Source: PALSA-1006 sp963733265
GTDB taxonomy: Bacteria; Pseudomonadota; Gammaproteobacteria; Burkholderiales; Gallionellaceae
Direction: 5' to 3'
Length of the DNA stretch: 64,000 nt
NCBI GenBank assembly: GCA_963733265.1
Contig: CAVTCF010000001.1
Coordinates: forward strand, 1 to 64,000
Made by a program: the position numbers and the translations under genes. The notes beneath the pieces are model-generated. The model did not search any database, was not told the DNA's origin, and worked only from the letters and a program-made list of their open reading frames with translations. Shown one piece after another: positions 35,405-44,016 of the stretch (within the stretch, counting starts at the first letter, position 1; each line of letters starts with the position of its first letter).

Positions 35405-35514
35405 TCAAGCTCAGGCAAAACTTTGCGTTACGTCTATGGTGAAAAGCAAAGTATTTTTATAGTTGGCTGCCTGAGCGATTATAATTATTATCAATAGTCC
35501 AGATAGTGAGTGAC

Positions 35515-36030
35515 ATGAGAGTAGCTCTTTTGGTTTTATTCCTGACTTCAGTTATTTCCTGTCCCGCAAATGCCAGTACTGTCGGTGAAATAGAGATTGG
35601 AGGTTACCTGCGGGACACTCCTTTGCATGGTTTTTCAGGAAAGACAAAAACGTTCTCTGATTTCAGGGGGAAGCCCCTAATCATCAATGTTTGGGCAAGT
35701 TGGTGCGGCCCATGCCGAGCGGAAATGGCTTCCATGGAGCGGCTCGCACGACGATATGGCGGGAAACAATTCAACGTGATCGGAATCTCAACCGATGATG
35801 ATGGCAACGCAGCCGTGGCAATCATCAAAAAATCAAAAATTACTTTTGAAAATTTTCTTGATAGTAATGTTGTGCTGGAAAACATGCTGGGTGCCAATAC
35901 GATTCCGCTGACTATCCTGGTAGATGCTCAAGGTCGAGTGCTTGATAAAGCTCGCGGCGCGTATGATTGGGACAGTGCGGAAATCATAGAAGAGATAGGA
36001 AATACGTTTCACATCAAATTGAAACATTAA
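35515..36030 (+). CDS. TlpA/ResA-like periplasmic thioredoxin
   Basis: A thioredoxin-fold protein of about 171 residues. A signal peptide (MRVALLVLFLTSVIS, cleaved near ANAS) exports it. The redox motif is CGPC in VWASWCGPCRAEM. A conserved cis-Pro occurs in TIPLTILVDAQG. Proteins of this group reduce periplasmic disulfides, for instance in cytochrome c maturation. ATG 35515 is given because the signal peptide begins there; GTG 35506 is three codons upstream. It stands alone, with no redox partner beside it. Confidence 0.88.
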   Translation: MRVALLVLFLTSVISCPANASTVGEIEIGGYLRDTPLHGFSGKTKTFSDFRGKPLIINVWASWCGPCRAEMASMERLARRYGGKQFNVIGISTDDDGNAAVAIIKKSKITFENFLDSNVVLENMLGANTIPLTILVDAQGRVLDKARGAYDWDSAEIIEEIGNTFHIKLKH

Positions 36031-36100
36031 ACGTGAACATCGTTTAGCTTCCGGTGATTACGATTTCCTATCGTTTGGCTAATGATGCCAGTATTAATGC

Positions 36101-36229
36101 TTATCGTACAATTAATACCAGAACAATTATTCCTATAGCAAATGCGTAAATCCAAGCCGGGATAGTTTCAGACTCGTCATCAAACGGGTTGGTTCGTGAA
36201 TGAAAATCAGAGCGGTGTAAATTACTCAT
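36101..36229 (-). CDS. Possible small single-pass membrane protein
   Basis: A 42-residue reading frame with an acidic, hydrophilic N-terminal half (FDDESETIPAW) and a C-terminal hydrophobic helix ending in VLIVR. This composition is typical of small inner-membrane proteins and unlikely for a shadow frame, since nothing is coded opposite it. No clear ribosome-binding site precedes the ATG at 36229. The frame is open upstream to 36304. I do not recognise it. Confidence 0.35.
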   Translation of the reverse strand: MSNLHRSDFHSRTNPFDDESETIPAWIYAFAIGIIVLVLIVR

Positions 36230-36474
36230 TTTTAAATTGTTAGCATGTGTAATGGGTGTGAAACATGTTACGGATTTTGTCTTTAACCGCCAACGTAGAA
36301 ACATCCAAAACTTATAGGTGGTTTATCCTATTAAAATATTACTGCAAATAATGTTATTAACATTTTCGGTGGGCGCCAAGATAACCCTATGTTATTAGGT
36401 GTTCGCTTCACGATGATTCAAGCTAAAATGTAAAAATGGATCAAACATCGTTTCAACTTAGGGGAGAATACAAA

Positions 36475-37692
36475 ATGAAAAAAACTTTACTTGCTACACT
36501 GTTGTTTGGTTTTGCAACACCGCTTTTTGCTGCCGATTCGATTAAGCTCGCACTTACAGGCCCGTTTACCGGCGGCTCTGCCCCAATGGGGGCCTCCATG
36601 CGCGATGGTGCCAAGCTTGCGATTAACGAGATCAATGCCGCTGGTGGCATTAGCGTTGGCGGGAAGAAACTGAAGATCGAAGTTATCGAGCGCGATGATG
36701 AAGCGAAAAATGACCGGGGTGCATTGATTGCCCAAGAGCTGGCCTCATTGGACGATCTTTCCGGTGTCATTGGTTCCGTCAACACCGGTGTGGTAATCGC
36801 GGGCGACAAACATCTGCAAGAAAAAGGCATCACCAAAATTATTACGCCGGCTGCGGGTTCTGCCTCAATGACGCAGTGGAGCAAAGCGGGAGTGCAAAAC
36901 TTGTCTATTTTCCGTTTTGCCGCGCATGATGGAATTCAATCCGGAATGGTGGTTGAAGAGGCGATCAATCGCAAATATACCAAAGTTGCCATTCTGCACG
37001 ATGCAACGAACTATGGCGTTTCCGGTCGCGATGATTTGCTCGCGCAGATCAAAGCCCAGGGTAACAAACTTGAAGTTGTAGCTACCGAAAAATTCAATAT
37101 CGGCGACAAAGATATGACGGCGCAGTTGCTCAAGGCAAAAGCCGGCGGGGCTCAGGCGATTCTGATCTGGGGTATCGGCCCTGAAATGGCCGCTATCGCC
37201 AACGGCATGAATAAGAATGGTCTGGATATTCCGCTGATTGGCGGCTGGACATTATCGATGTCAAATTACATCGATAATGCGGGGAAAAATGGCAATGGAA
37301 CCCTGATGCCGCAAACCTTTATTGAAGAGGCAATCACGCCCAAAGCAAAAAGCTTTATAGAAGGCTACCACGCGACATATAAAGTGGATCGCATCCCTTC
37401 TCCGGTTTCAGCCGCGCAGGGTTACGATGCCGTGTACATCTTCGCGGCCGCAGTTAAGCAGGCGCAAAGCACCGACACCAGGAAGATTAAAGATGCGCTG
37501 GAAGACTTGAAAGAGCCGGTTAAAGGTGTGATTGCAACCTGGAAGCATCCCTTCTCAAAGTGGAACCCGGCAGATGCACAAACACACGAAGCTTTCCGTC
37601 GTGAGAACGCCGTGATGGGGCTGGTCAAAGATGGTCGTGTGGTGTTTGGTAACGAAGCCGATAGACAGCGCCTCATCAAGCAAGAAAAGTAA
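36475..37692 (+). CDS. livJ: Branched-chain amino-acid-type ABC substrate-binding protein
   Basis: A 405-residue periplasmic protein of the LivJ/Peripla_BP_6 family. The signal peptide (MKKTLLATLLFGFATPLFA) is followed by DSIKLALTGPFTGGSAPMG and INEINAAGGI, the family's N-terminal hallmarks. The ATG has GGGGAGA upstream. The frame is open 13 codons further upstream without a site. It is the first gene of an importer operon. The ligand could be Leu/Ile/Val, another amino acid, urea or an aromatic acid; sequence alone does not settle it. Confidence 0.9.
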   Translation: MKKTLLATLLFGFATPLFAADSIKLALTGPFTGGSAPMGASMRDGAKLAINEINAAGGISVGGKKLKIEVIERDDEAKNDRGALIAQELASLDDLSGVIGSVNTGVVIAGDKHLQEKGITKIITPAAGSASMTQWSKAGVQNLSIFRFAAHDGIQSGMVVEEAINRKYTKVAILHDATNYGVSGRDDLLAQIKAQGNKLEVVATEKFNIGDKDMTAQLLKAKAGGAQAILIWGIGPEMAAIANGMNKNGLDIPLIGGWTLSMSNYIDNAGKNGNGTLMPQTFIEEAITPKAKSFIEGYHATYKVDRIPSPVSAAQGYDAVYIFAAAVKQAQSTDTRKIKDALEDLKEPVKGVIATWKHPFSKWNPADAQTHEAFRRENAVMGLVKDGRVVFGNEADRQRLIKQEK

Positions 37693-37695
37693 TAC

Positions 37696-38568
37696 ATGGA
37701 AGTCATTTTCCAAATGGTGGTAAGCGGGGCTCTGATGGGCCTCGTTTACGCTTTGATCGCTTACGGTTTTCAACTCACGTTTGCCACAAGCAAAAGTATC
37801 AACTTCGGCCAAGGCGAATTGGTCATGCTCTCTGCTTTTGTCAGCCTGACTTTAACTAACCTTGGCTTGCCCTACTGGCTAATGGTGCCTTGCGGTCTGT
37901 TATGTGGAGCGCTACTCGGTTTGGTGGTAGAAAGATTGGCCGTCCGCCTTGCGCTGGAACAAAAGAGCGAAGGCTGGATACTGATGACGATCATCGTCGG
38001 CCTGTTTGGATTTTCAGCCGCTGAAAATATTTGGGGCAGGGATGATCATCCTTTTCCGACACCCATTTCCTCAGAGCCCTTGCACTTCTTCGGGATTAAT
38101 ATTACTCCCGTCGAACTTTCGGTGGCGATTGGCGTGCTGTCGGTGATGGGTCTGATCGAGCTTTTCAAACGCAAGACACTTTGGGGAAAAGCATTTGAAG
38201 CAGTCTCGGCGGATAGGGATGCCGCCGAACTGATGGGGATTTCAGCCAGAAGAACCATCATGCTTTCCTATGGTTTGTCCGGTATGGTCGCTGCGATGGC
38301 GGGTATATTAATTTCACCGATTACAACTGTCGGGCCCACGATGGCTTCTGCACTTATCCTGAAAGCATTTTCCGTTGCAGTGGTTGCCGGGTTGGATTCC
38401 GGCTTTGGCGTGGTAGTGATTGGGCTTTTTTTGGGTGCATTGGAAAGTCTGGCAAGTTTTTACATCGGCAGCGGTTGGCGTGAGGCACCCGGCTTGATCC
38501 TGTTGATTTTGGCACTCGCCATGAAACCGAACGGTGTGTTCGGTAAAGCAAGCATAAGGAAAGTGTAA
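37696..38568 (+). CDS. livH: ABC transporter permease, LivH type
   Basis: A 290-residue inner-membrane permease with about eight hydrophobic segments. LivH features include SGALMGLVYALIAYGFQLTF near the N-terminus and the cytoplasmic EAA-like loop AVSADRDAAELMGISARR that contacts the ATPase. It starts three bases after the binding-protein stop and ends directly against the next gene (stop 38566-38568, start 38569). It pairs with the LivM domain of the downstream fusion protein. Confidence 0.9.
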   Translation: MEVIFQMVVSGALMGLVYALIAYGFQLTFATSKSINFGQGELVMLSAFVSLTLTNLGLPYWLMVPCGLLCGALLGLVVERLAVRLALEQKSEGWILMTIIVGLFGFSAAENIWGRDDHPFPTPISSEPLHFFGINITPVELSVAIGVLSVMGLIELFKRKTLWGKAFEAVSADRDAAELMGISARRTIMLSYGLSGMVAAMAGILISPITTVGPTMASALILKAFSVAVVAGLDSGFGVVVIGLFLGALESLASFYIGSGWREAPGLILLILALAMKPNGVFGKASIRKV

Positions 38569-41235
38569 GTGAAAAGAATCTTGCTGGTTAATGGGGCAGA
38601 GGTTATCGCGCTAATTCTGCTTGCCTGTATTCCGTTGGCGGTCAGCAACCCCTATGTTTTGGGGTTGCTGACCCTGCTGGCGATATATGGCATCCTGCTC
38701 ATCGGGCTGGATGTCAGTGTGGGTTATTTGGGGCAGGTTAATCTGGCGCATGCAGCATTTCTGGGCTTGGGTGCTTACGCTGGCGGCTTATGTGTAATGG
38801 TCTTCGGCTTCAGTATGCTGCCCGCTTTGCTCGTCAGTTTGCTGGTGGGATTTGTTTTCGGCGGATTGCTGGCCTTCCCCGCTTTGCGCTTAGAGGGGCC
38901 GCAATTTGCTTTAGCCACGCTTAGCTTTTCCGCACTAACCGCAACCACGCTGAACGAATTGGAAAGCATTACGCAGGGTGCCCAAGGTTTGCAGGTCGAC
39001 AGGCCGCTCCTGTTCGGTATACATCTCGCGCCACATGAATTTTTCTGGATGTGTTTGGCATTTTTGGCACTGACCTGGATGGCGATGAAGAATCTGCTTT
39101 CATCGCAATGGGGTAGAGCGTTCGAGGCATTGCGCGACAGCCCCATCGCCACTGATGCAATGGGCGTCGGCGTCTTCCGCCACAAGGTTCTCGCCTTCGC
39201 ACTGGGTTCAGGGCTGGGCGGTTTGGCAGGCGGGCTTTATGCATTCAATTTTCAATTTTTACAGCCAAACAGTTTCGTCTATGAGCTGATGGTGATCTTG
39301 TTGCTTGGCGTAGTGCTGGGCGGGCGCAAAAGTTTGTGGGGCGCATTTGTCGGTGCCTGTTTAATTGTGTTACTGCCAAACCTTCTGTCTAACAGGTTAT
39401 TGTTTCAACTGTTCTCCGGGATTGGACTCTTTTTTGCAGTAGTCGCAGGCTCAATTAGTTTTCGCAATACCCGCAAGATAACTTTTCAAGTTGTCGCACC
39501 TTTGATTAGCATGCTGATATTGGTTGTTGGTAGCTTGCTTGTTGAAAATACCGAAGATTGGCGCAAGGCTATTTTTGCCCTGATGTTGTTCTCGGTAGTA
39601 GTAGGCTTGCCGGAAGGATTGATGGGTTATGCCGAGAAGCTTTTAACAAAGCTGTTCAACATTCCTCCGCCTGCATTGCCCGGAGCGGCAACCTTGGAAT
39701 CAGCATTGCCTAAAAACGCAGACAAGGGACTGTTGCTGGAACTAACCGATGTTAAGCGCTACTTTGGCGGTATTAAAGCGGTGGACGGGGTCTCGCTACA
39801 AGTGCAAGCCGGACATGTGCATGGGCTGATTGGCCCAAACGGCTCGGGCAAAAGTACTTTAGTAAATGTCATTTCGGGCTTGTACACGCCCAGTGCAGGG
39901 ATATTGCGCTTACAGGGCAAAGAATTACCCAAAGGCAGTTTATATAAAGTATCTCAAGCGGGCGTTGCGCGAACTTTCCAGAACCTGCAGTTATTTGCGG
40001 AATTGAGCGCGCTCGAAAACGTCATGGTCGCATGCACCTGGGCGTATAAAAAAATGCTGCCTTTGGTACTTCTTGGTTTGGCCTCTGACGAAGAAAAAGA
40101 AGCACAGGCGAATGCGCTGGCATTGCTGGAATTGGTCGGTTTGGCCAGTGATGCAAGAACCAAGGCCAAAGACCTGCCTTATGGTGCGCAACGCTTTCTG
40201 GAAATAGCACGGGCGCTGGCTCGCAAGCCCAAGCTATTAATCCTTGATGAACCGGCAGCCGGATTGGCGCATCCTGATGTTGTCAATCTGATAGAAATCG
40301 TTCGCAAAATTCGAGCTCAGGGAATAACCACGATTATTATTGAGCACCATATGAGCGTGGTAAACGAAGTCTGCGATTTCGTTACTGTCCTTGATGAAGG
40401 AAAAATCATCGCGCAGGGTTTGCCCGAGGAAGTTAAGCGCGATCCGCAAGTCATCAAAGCCTATCTGGGCGACAGTAAAGAAGCATCAACTTCGGCGCGA
40501 AAGTTGAGTGATACCACCTTGCTGCGCGGAGAAAACCTGCATGCCGGTTATGGTGCGAGTGAAGTATTGCTGGGTGCGAGCTTCGAAGTGAAAGCCGGTT
40601 CAGTGGTCGCCCTTATCGGCGCCAATGGTGCGGGCAAAACAACCGCTATGCGCGTGCTGTCCGGCACGTTGAAGCCGACCAAAGGCAAAGTGTGGCTGGA
40701 AGGAAAAGAAGTGCAACATCTGGAAGCGTCCAGGATTGCACGCTTGGGATTGGCACACTCACCGGAAGGGCGCAAAATATTTGCTCCCTTGTCTGTTGAA
40801 GACAATTTGCTGCTCGGCGCATACACAAGGCTACCCAAAGTTTTTGGTTTCGCATCAAAGGCCAGTAGCGATTTGGAAAAAGTGTACGCTTTGTTTCCCC
40901 GTCTCCTTGAAAGAAAAAAGCAGGCAGCGGGCACGCTTTCAGGAGGGGAACAACAAATGCTGGCCATTGGGCGAGCTTTGATGGCTAATCCTAAAATTAT
41001 TTTGCTGGACGAGCCTTCTATGGGACTTGCCCCGGTGATAGTTCAGGAAGTATTCGTCATCATCAATAAACTCAAGGAAGCCGGTATTACCATGCTGCTG
41101 GTGGAACAGTTTGCCAAGAGCGCACTTGAAGTGGCTGATTACGCCTACGTGCTGGAAAATGGCCGCATAGCCATTGAAGGAACGCCGGAAGAACTTTCCA
41201 AAAATGAGAGAGTATTGGCCGCTTATTTGGGCTAG
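38569..41235 (+). CDS. LivM-LivG-LivF triple-fusion ABC transporter protein
   Basis: An 888-residue protein joining three normally separate subunits. Residues 1 to about 345 form a LivM permease (YGILLIGLDVSVGYLGQVNLAHAA, given as SVGYLGQVNL; loop EALRDSPIATDAMGV). About 385-635 is a LivG ATPase (Walker A GPNGSGKST near 421, signature LPYGAQR, Walker B LLILDEP). About 650-888 is a LivF ATPase (Walker A GANGAGKTT near 683, LSGGEQQ, ILLDEP). The GTG start abuts livH. No frameshift or stop interrupts the linkers, so the fusion looks genuine. Both ATP sites appear intact. Confidence 0.92.
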   Translation: MKRILLVNGAEVIALILLACIPLAVSNPYVLGLLTLLAIYGILLIGLDVSVGYLGQVNLAHAAFLGLGAYAGGLCVMVFGFSMLPALLVSLLVGFVFGGLLAFPALRLEGPQFALATLSFSALTATTLNELESITQGAQGLQVDRPLLFGIHLAPHEFFWMCLAFLALTWMAMKNLLSSQWGRAFEALRDSPIATDAMGVGVFRHKVLAFALGSGLGGLAGGLYAFNFQFLQPNSFVYELMVILLLGVVLGGRKSLWGAFVGACLIVLLPNLLSNRLLFQLFSGIGLFFAVVAGSISFRNTRKITFQVVAPLISMLILVVGSLLVENTEDWRKAIFALMLFSVVVGLPEGLMGYAEKLLTKLFNIPPPALPGAATLESALPKNADKGLLLELTDVKRYFGGIKAVDGVSLQVQAGHVHGLIGPNGSGKSTLVNVISGLYTPSAGILRLQGKELPKGSLYKVSQAGVARTFQNLQLFAELSALENVMVACTWAYKKMLPLVLLGLASDEEKEAQANALALLELVGLASDARTKAKDLPYGAQRFLEIARALARKPKLLILDEPAAGLAHPDVVNLIEIVRKIRAQGITTIIIEHHMSVVNEVCDFVTVLDEGKIIAQGLPEEVKRDPQVIKAYLGDSKEASTSARKLSDTTLLRGENLHAGYGASEVLLGASFEVKAGSVVALIGANGAGKTTAMRVLSGTLKPTKGKVWLEGKEVQHLEASRIARLGLAHSPEGRKIFAPLSVEDNLLLGAYTRLPKVFGFASKASSDLEKVYALFPRLLERKKQAAGTLSGGEQQMLAIGRALMANPKIILLDEPSMGLAPVIVQEVFVIINKLKEAGITMLLVEQFAKSALEVADYAYVLENGRIAIEGTPEELSKNERVLAAYLG

Positions 41236-41283
41236 AAAGAACGCCGCATCAACTGAGATAACTGCGGGATATGTTCAGACCGA

Positions 41284-41460
41284 TTATGCGGTGGTATTAA
41301 TATTCTGTCCCAAATGGCTGGGCAGGTTGCCGGTGCTTTCGGCAATCAACTGAAGTGCAGGTTCGGCTTCAACTTCAATGGTTTTCCTTAACACCGTCAT
41401 GCCAACCGCATCTGTGCTGGATTGGGTTGTTGATCTGGTATGTATGATTGTAGCTTCCAT
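41284..41460 (-). CDS. Small YjfB-like (putative motility) protein
   Basis: A 58-residue protein starting MEATIIHTRS, with a central helix (VGMTVLRKTIEVEAEPALQLIAES) and the ending LPSHLGQNINTTA. The pattern of a short Thr/Ser-rich start, an amphipathic helix and a terminal Leu-Pro-x-x-Leu-Gly-x-Asn-Ile resembles YjfB-type small proteins annotated as putative motility proteins. The ribosome-binding site is weak. The frame is open upstream to 41634 over the lipoprotein gene, which I take as chance. It is the only feature in the roughly 290-bp gap after the transporter. Confidence 0.5.
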   Translation of the reverse strand: MEATIIHTRSTTQSSTDAVGMTVLRKTIEVEAEPALQLIAESTGNLPSHLGQNINTTA

Positions 41461-41528
41461 GTTTTGTCCATAATCTTGAAGAAGATAAATGCTTATCGAC
41501 AGAAACGAAGAATACTTTAGGGGCACCC

Positions 41529-41816
41529 TTAATCTTTGAATGAGTCCGGAACAGCGGGAGCATCTGTGACTTTGTTGTCTTTGAATTCGATTCTGATCCC
41601 GCGACTGCCATTTGCCAAGCTGACAGAATACCAACTGTAAATCAGTTTTCCTTCACGCGAAAAAACGCCATTGGGTTCACCAAGAATCCGGGTAACTTCT
41701 TCGGTTGTCATCCCGGACTTGATTTTGCGGGCATCGTTCCATTTGATTTGTGGCCCCGCGCAACCGGCGACAAATATAGAGACAATTAATATTATTGCCA
41801 GAACAAGTTGTTTCAT
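41529..41816 (-). CDS. SmpA/BamE-like small lipoprotein
   Basis: A 95-residue lipoprotein. The N-terminal signal ends in the lipobox VAGC, so Cys near 19 would be lipidated. The mature part has the BamE/SmpA/OmlA pattern KIKSGMTTEEVTRILGEPNGV followed by a beta hairpin (YSWYSVSL). It is likely anchored in the outer membrane facing the periplasm. It is probably not BamE itself, as it is shorter and out of context. Many paralogues of this fold exist with unknown roles. Confidence 0.8.
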   Translation of the reverse strand: MKQLVLAIILIVSIFVAGCAGPQIKWNDARKIKSGMTTEEVTRILGEPNGVFSREGKLIYSWYSVSLANGSRGIRIEFKDNKVTDAPAVPDSFKD

Positions 41817-41840
41817 GAGCGGTCACCCAAATAAAAGTGA

Positions 41841-42230
41841 ATGAATAAATTATCACTAAGCGATATTATGAGTTGCCAGTTTACATCACCTAATTTGAAA
41901 ATGAGAAAACCTTCCCTTCTGCAACGACTAAGAGCAAAAAAGCGCAACAAAGCACTCATGATTGGCGTCACTTGGTACACAGAGGAATCCTGGGCACAAG
42001 TAAAAGCGACAGCCACAGATCCGGGAAATTTTGAGGATTCTTTTCCAGAGTGGAAAAGAATGGCGGTTTCAGCCATGCGGGATATTTTGCGTACAGGGGT
42101 ACAGGCGGTTGAATGCCAAATTGACCCGCAAGAGTTTTTTGACTGGTGTGCAAAAAACAATCAGGAGAATAACGCTGCCGCCAGGGCTGAGTTCGTGTCG
42201 CAAAAACTTAGCGCTATTCATGATAAATAG
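41841..42230 (+). CDS. Conserved hypothetical protein
   Basis: A soluble protein of up to 129 residues. The region from about residue 40 (MIGVTWYTEESWAQVK, then FEDSFPEWKRMA and FFDWCAKN) looks like a conserved core of Trp-rich helices. The N-terminal 39 residues are basic and may not be translated, as in-frame ATGs at 41868, 41901 and 41958 are alternatives. I do not know a function. It is divergent from the lipoprotein gene (24 bp apart) and precedes the two-partner secretion genes by 92 bp. Confidence 0.6.
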   Translation: MNKLSLSDIMSCQFTSPNLKMRKPSLLQRLRAKKRNKALMIGVTWYTEESWAQVKATATDPGNFEDSFPEWKRMAVSAMRDILRTGVQAVECQIDPQEFFDWCAKNNQENNAAARAEFVSQKLSAIHDK

Positions 42231-42322
42231 TAAATCACTTGTTGCTGTGTGCGCAAAGGCACATACGACGTGATACACCAACAGGCAGTGTGCATCAAGT
42301 ATGTTCCGAGTGCTGATGCCTA

Positions 42323-43990
42323 ATGCTATATAAAAAATCCTTTCCGTATTTGCTGCTGGCAATAAGTCAAACTGCGTTTGCGGCACAACCGCCAAGCGCG
42401 GGTACTGAGATGCAGCAAATTCCGCCGGCACCCATTCCACAAAAAACGGTACCGGAAGTTGATGTTCAGCAAGGTAGCGCTCCGGCCATTCCAAAAACGG
42501 ATCGCGTAAAGATTACCGTTAGGAACTTAAATATCACGGGTGCGCAGGCATACTCACAGGCCAGCCTTCTTGCACTTACCGGCTTCAAATCTGGAACAGA
42601 ATTGACATTGGCTGACTTGCGCGGCATGGCTTCAAAGATTGCTGAGTATTACCACCGCAACGGTTACTTCGTTACCCGGGTATATCTGCCAGCACAGGAA
42701 ATCAATGATGGTGTTGTGAACATCTCTGTGATTGAGGGCAGTTATGGCAAAGTCATGCTAAACAACAAAACCAATCTATCGAATGGATTGGCTAATGATT
42801 TTTTAAGCGGACTGAGAAGTGGCGACTTGATCGCCTCTGCTCCTCTCGAAAGAAGTCTGCTGCTGCTGTCTGATTTGCCGGGTATAAAAATTAAATCAAC
42901 ATTGGTCCCCGGAGTCTCGGTCGGCTCATCCGATTTGATCGTTGATGTCATACCGGATCAGCGTGTTACGGGTAGCCTTGACGCTGACAATGCAGGGAAT
43001 CGGTATACCGGTGCGAACCGCATCGGGGCCACAGTTAACCTGAACAACCCGTCCGGTCAAGGCGATGTTGCCACGGTGCGCACAATGACTTCAGGCGCCG
43101 GGCTTTCCTATGAGCGGGCATCATATCAATTACAGTTCGGTCAATTAAAGACCGGCATTGCCTACAGCAATTTGATATACGCGCTGGGCCAGGAATTCGA
43201 AAGCTTGCAAGCTAATGGATCAGCCGGGATAGAGAGCATTTACGCCAGTTATCCCATTGATCGATCTCGCAATAACAATCTCAATTTACAGCTTGCCTAT
43301 GATGCCAAGACGTTTCAAGACAGAGTGAACTCCACTTCGAGTGTTGCCGACAAGAAAGCGGGTGTATTGATGTCCAGTATAAATGGGGATCATCGCGACA
43401 GTATTGGCAGGGGCGGATTAAGTAGCTATTCGATCACTTGGGTTACAGGCAAAATCGATATACAAACACCCGACATGTTGACACTCGATAGGGCTACGGT
43501 TCAAAGCAATGGCGGCTACAACAAATACGGTATCAATGCCATGCGCTTACAAAGTATGACCGATTCCACTTCTCTGTTCACCTTGATCAATGGTCAGAGT
43601 GCCTCGAAGAATTTGGATGTTTCTGAAAAAATGGAGTTGGGCGGTATGAATGCAGTACGCGCTTACCCGGAAGGAGAGGCGTATGCGGATCAGGGTTATG
43701 TACTTAATATTGAAATCAGAACACAAGTCTCAAAGTTTTCCGAACAGTTAACAGGACAAATTCAATTAATCGGGTTTGTAGATACCGGCACCGTTGAAAT
43801 AAACAAGAATCCTTGGGTCGTCGCGCAAAACAACAGAACCCTTAGTGGTGCAGGGTTGGGGGTGAACTGGATAAGCACAAATAACTTTGTGCTAAAAACT
43901 TACTACGCGCACAAGCTGGGTGCTGAAACAGCAACCTCGGCACCAGATACTTCTGGCAGACTCTGGATTCAGGGCGTGAAGTATTTTTAG
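42323..43990 (+). CDS. Two-partner secretion outer-membrane transporter (TpsB; ShlB/FhaC family)
   Basis: A 555-residue Omp85-type secretion protein. Signal peptide (ending at AFA), a Pro-rich linker, POTRA domain 1 (about 60-140, LNITGAQAYSQASLLALTG), POTRA 2 (about 145-220), then a 16-stranded barrel containing the family's loop-6 motif VRAYPEGEAYADQGY and ending in VKYF. It recognises the TPS domain of its partner, encoded 26 bp downstream, and threads it across the outer membrane. Confidence 0.92.
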   Translation: MLYKKSFPYLLLAISQTAFAAQPPSAGTEMQQIPPAPIPQKTVPEVDVQQGSAPAIPKTDRVKITVRNLNITGAQAYSQASLLALTGFKSGTELTLADLRGMASKIAEYYHRNGYFVTRVYLPAQEINDGVVNISVIEGSYGKVMLNNKTNLSNGLANDFLSGLRSGDLIASAPLERSLLLLSDLPGIKIKSTLVPGVSVGSSDLIVDVIPDQRVTGSLDADNAGNRYTGANRIGATVNLNNPSGQGDVATVRTMTSGAGLSYERASYQLQFGQLKTGIAYSNLIYALGQEFESLQANGSAGIESIYASYPIDRSRNNNLNLQLAYDAKTFQDRVNSTSSVADKKAGVLMSSINGDHRDSIGRGGLSSYSITWVTGKIDIQTPDMLTLDRATVQSNGGYNKYGINAMRLQSMTDSTSLFTLINGQSASKNLDVSEKMELGGMNAVRAYPEGEAYADQGYVLNIEIRTQVSKFSEQLTGQIQLIGFVDTGTVEINKNPWVVAQNNRTLSGAGLGVNWISTNNFVLKTYYAHKLGAETATSAPDTSGRLWIQGVKYF

Positions 43991-44016
43991 ATAGCGTTAA
44001 ATATTGGAGTAACGAC

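Noticed and set aside
41461..41634. Upstream extension of the YjfB-like small protein
   Set aside because: It overlaps the lipoprotein gene on the same strand in another frame, is rich in Arg/Gln/Ser and has no family similarity; the short form with the conserved tail is preferred.
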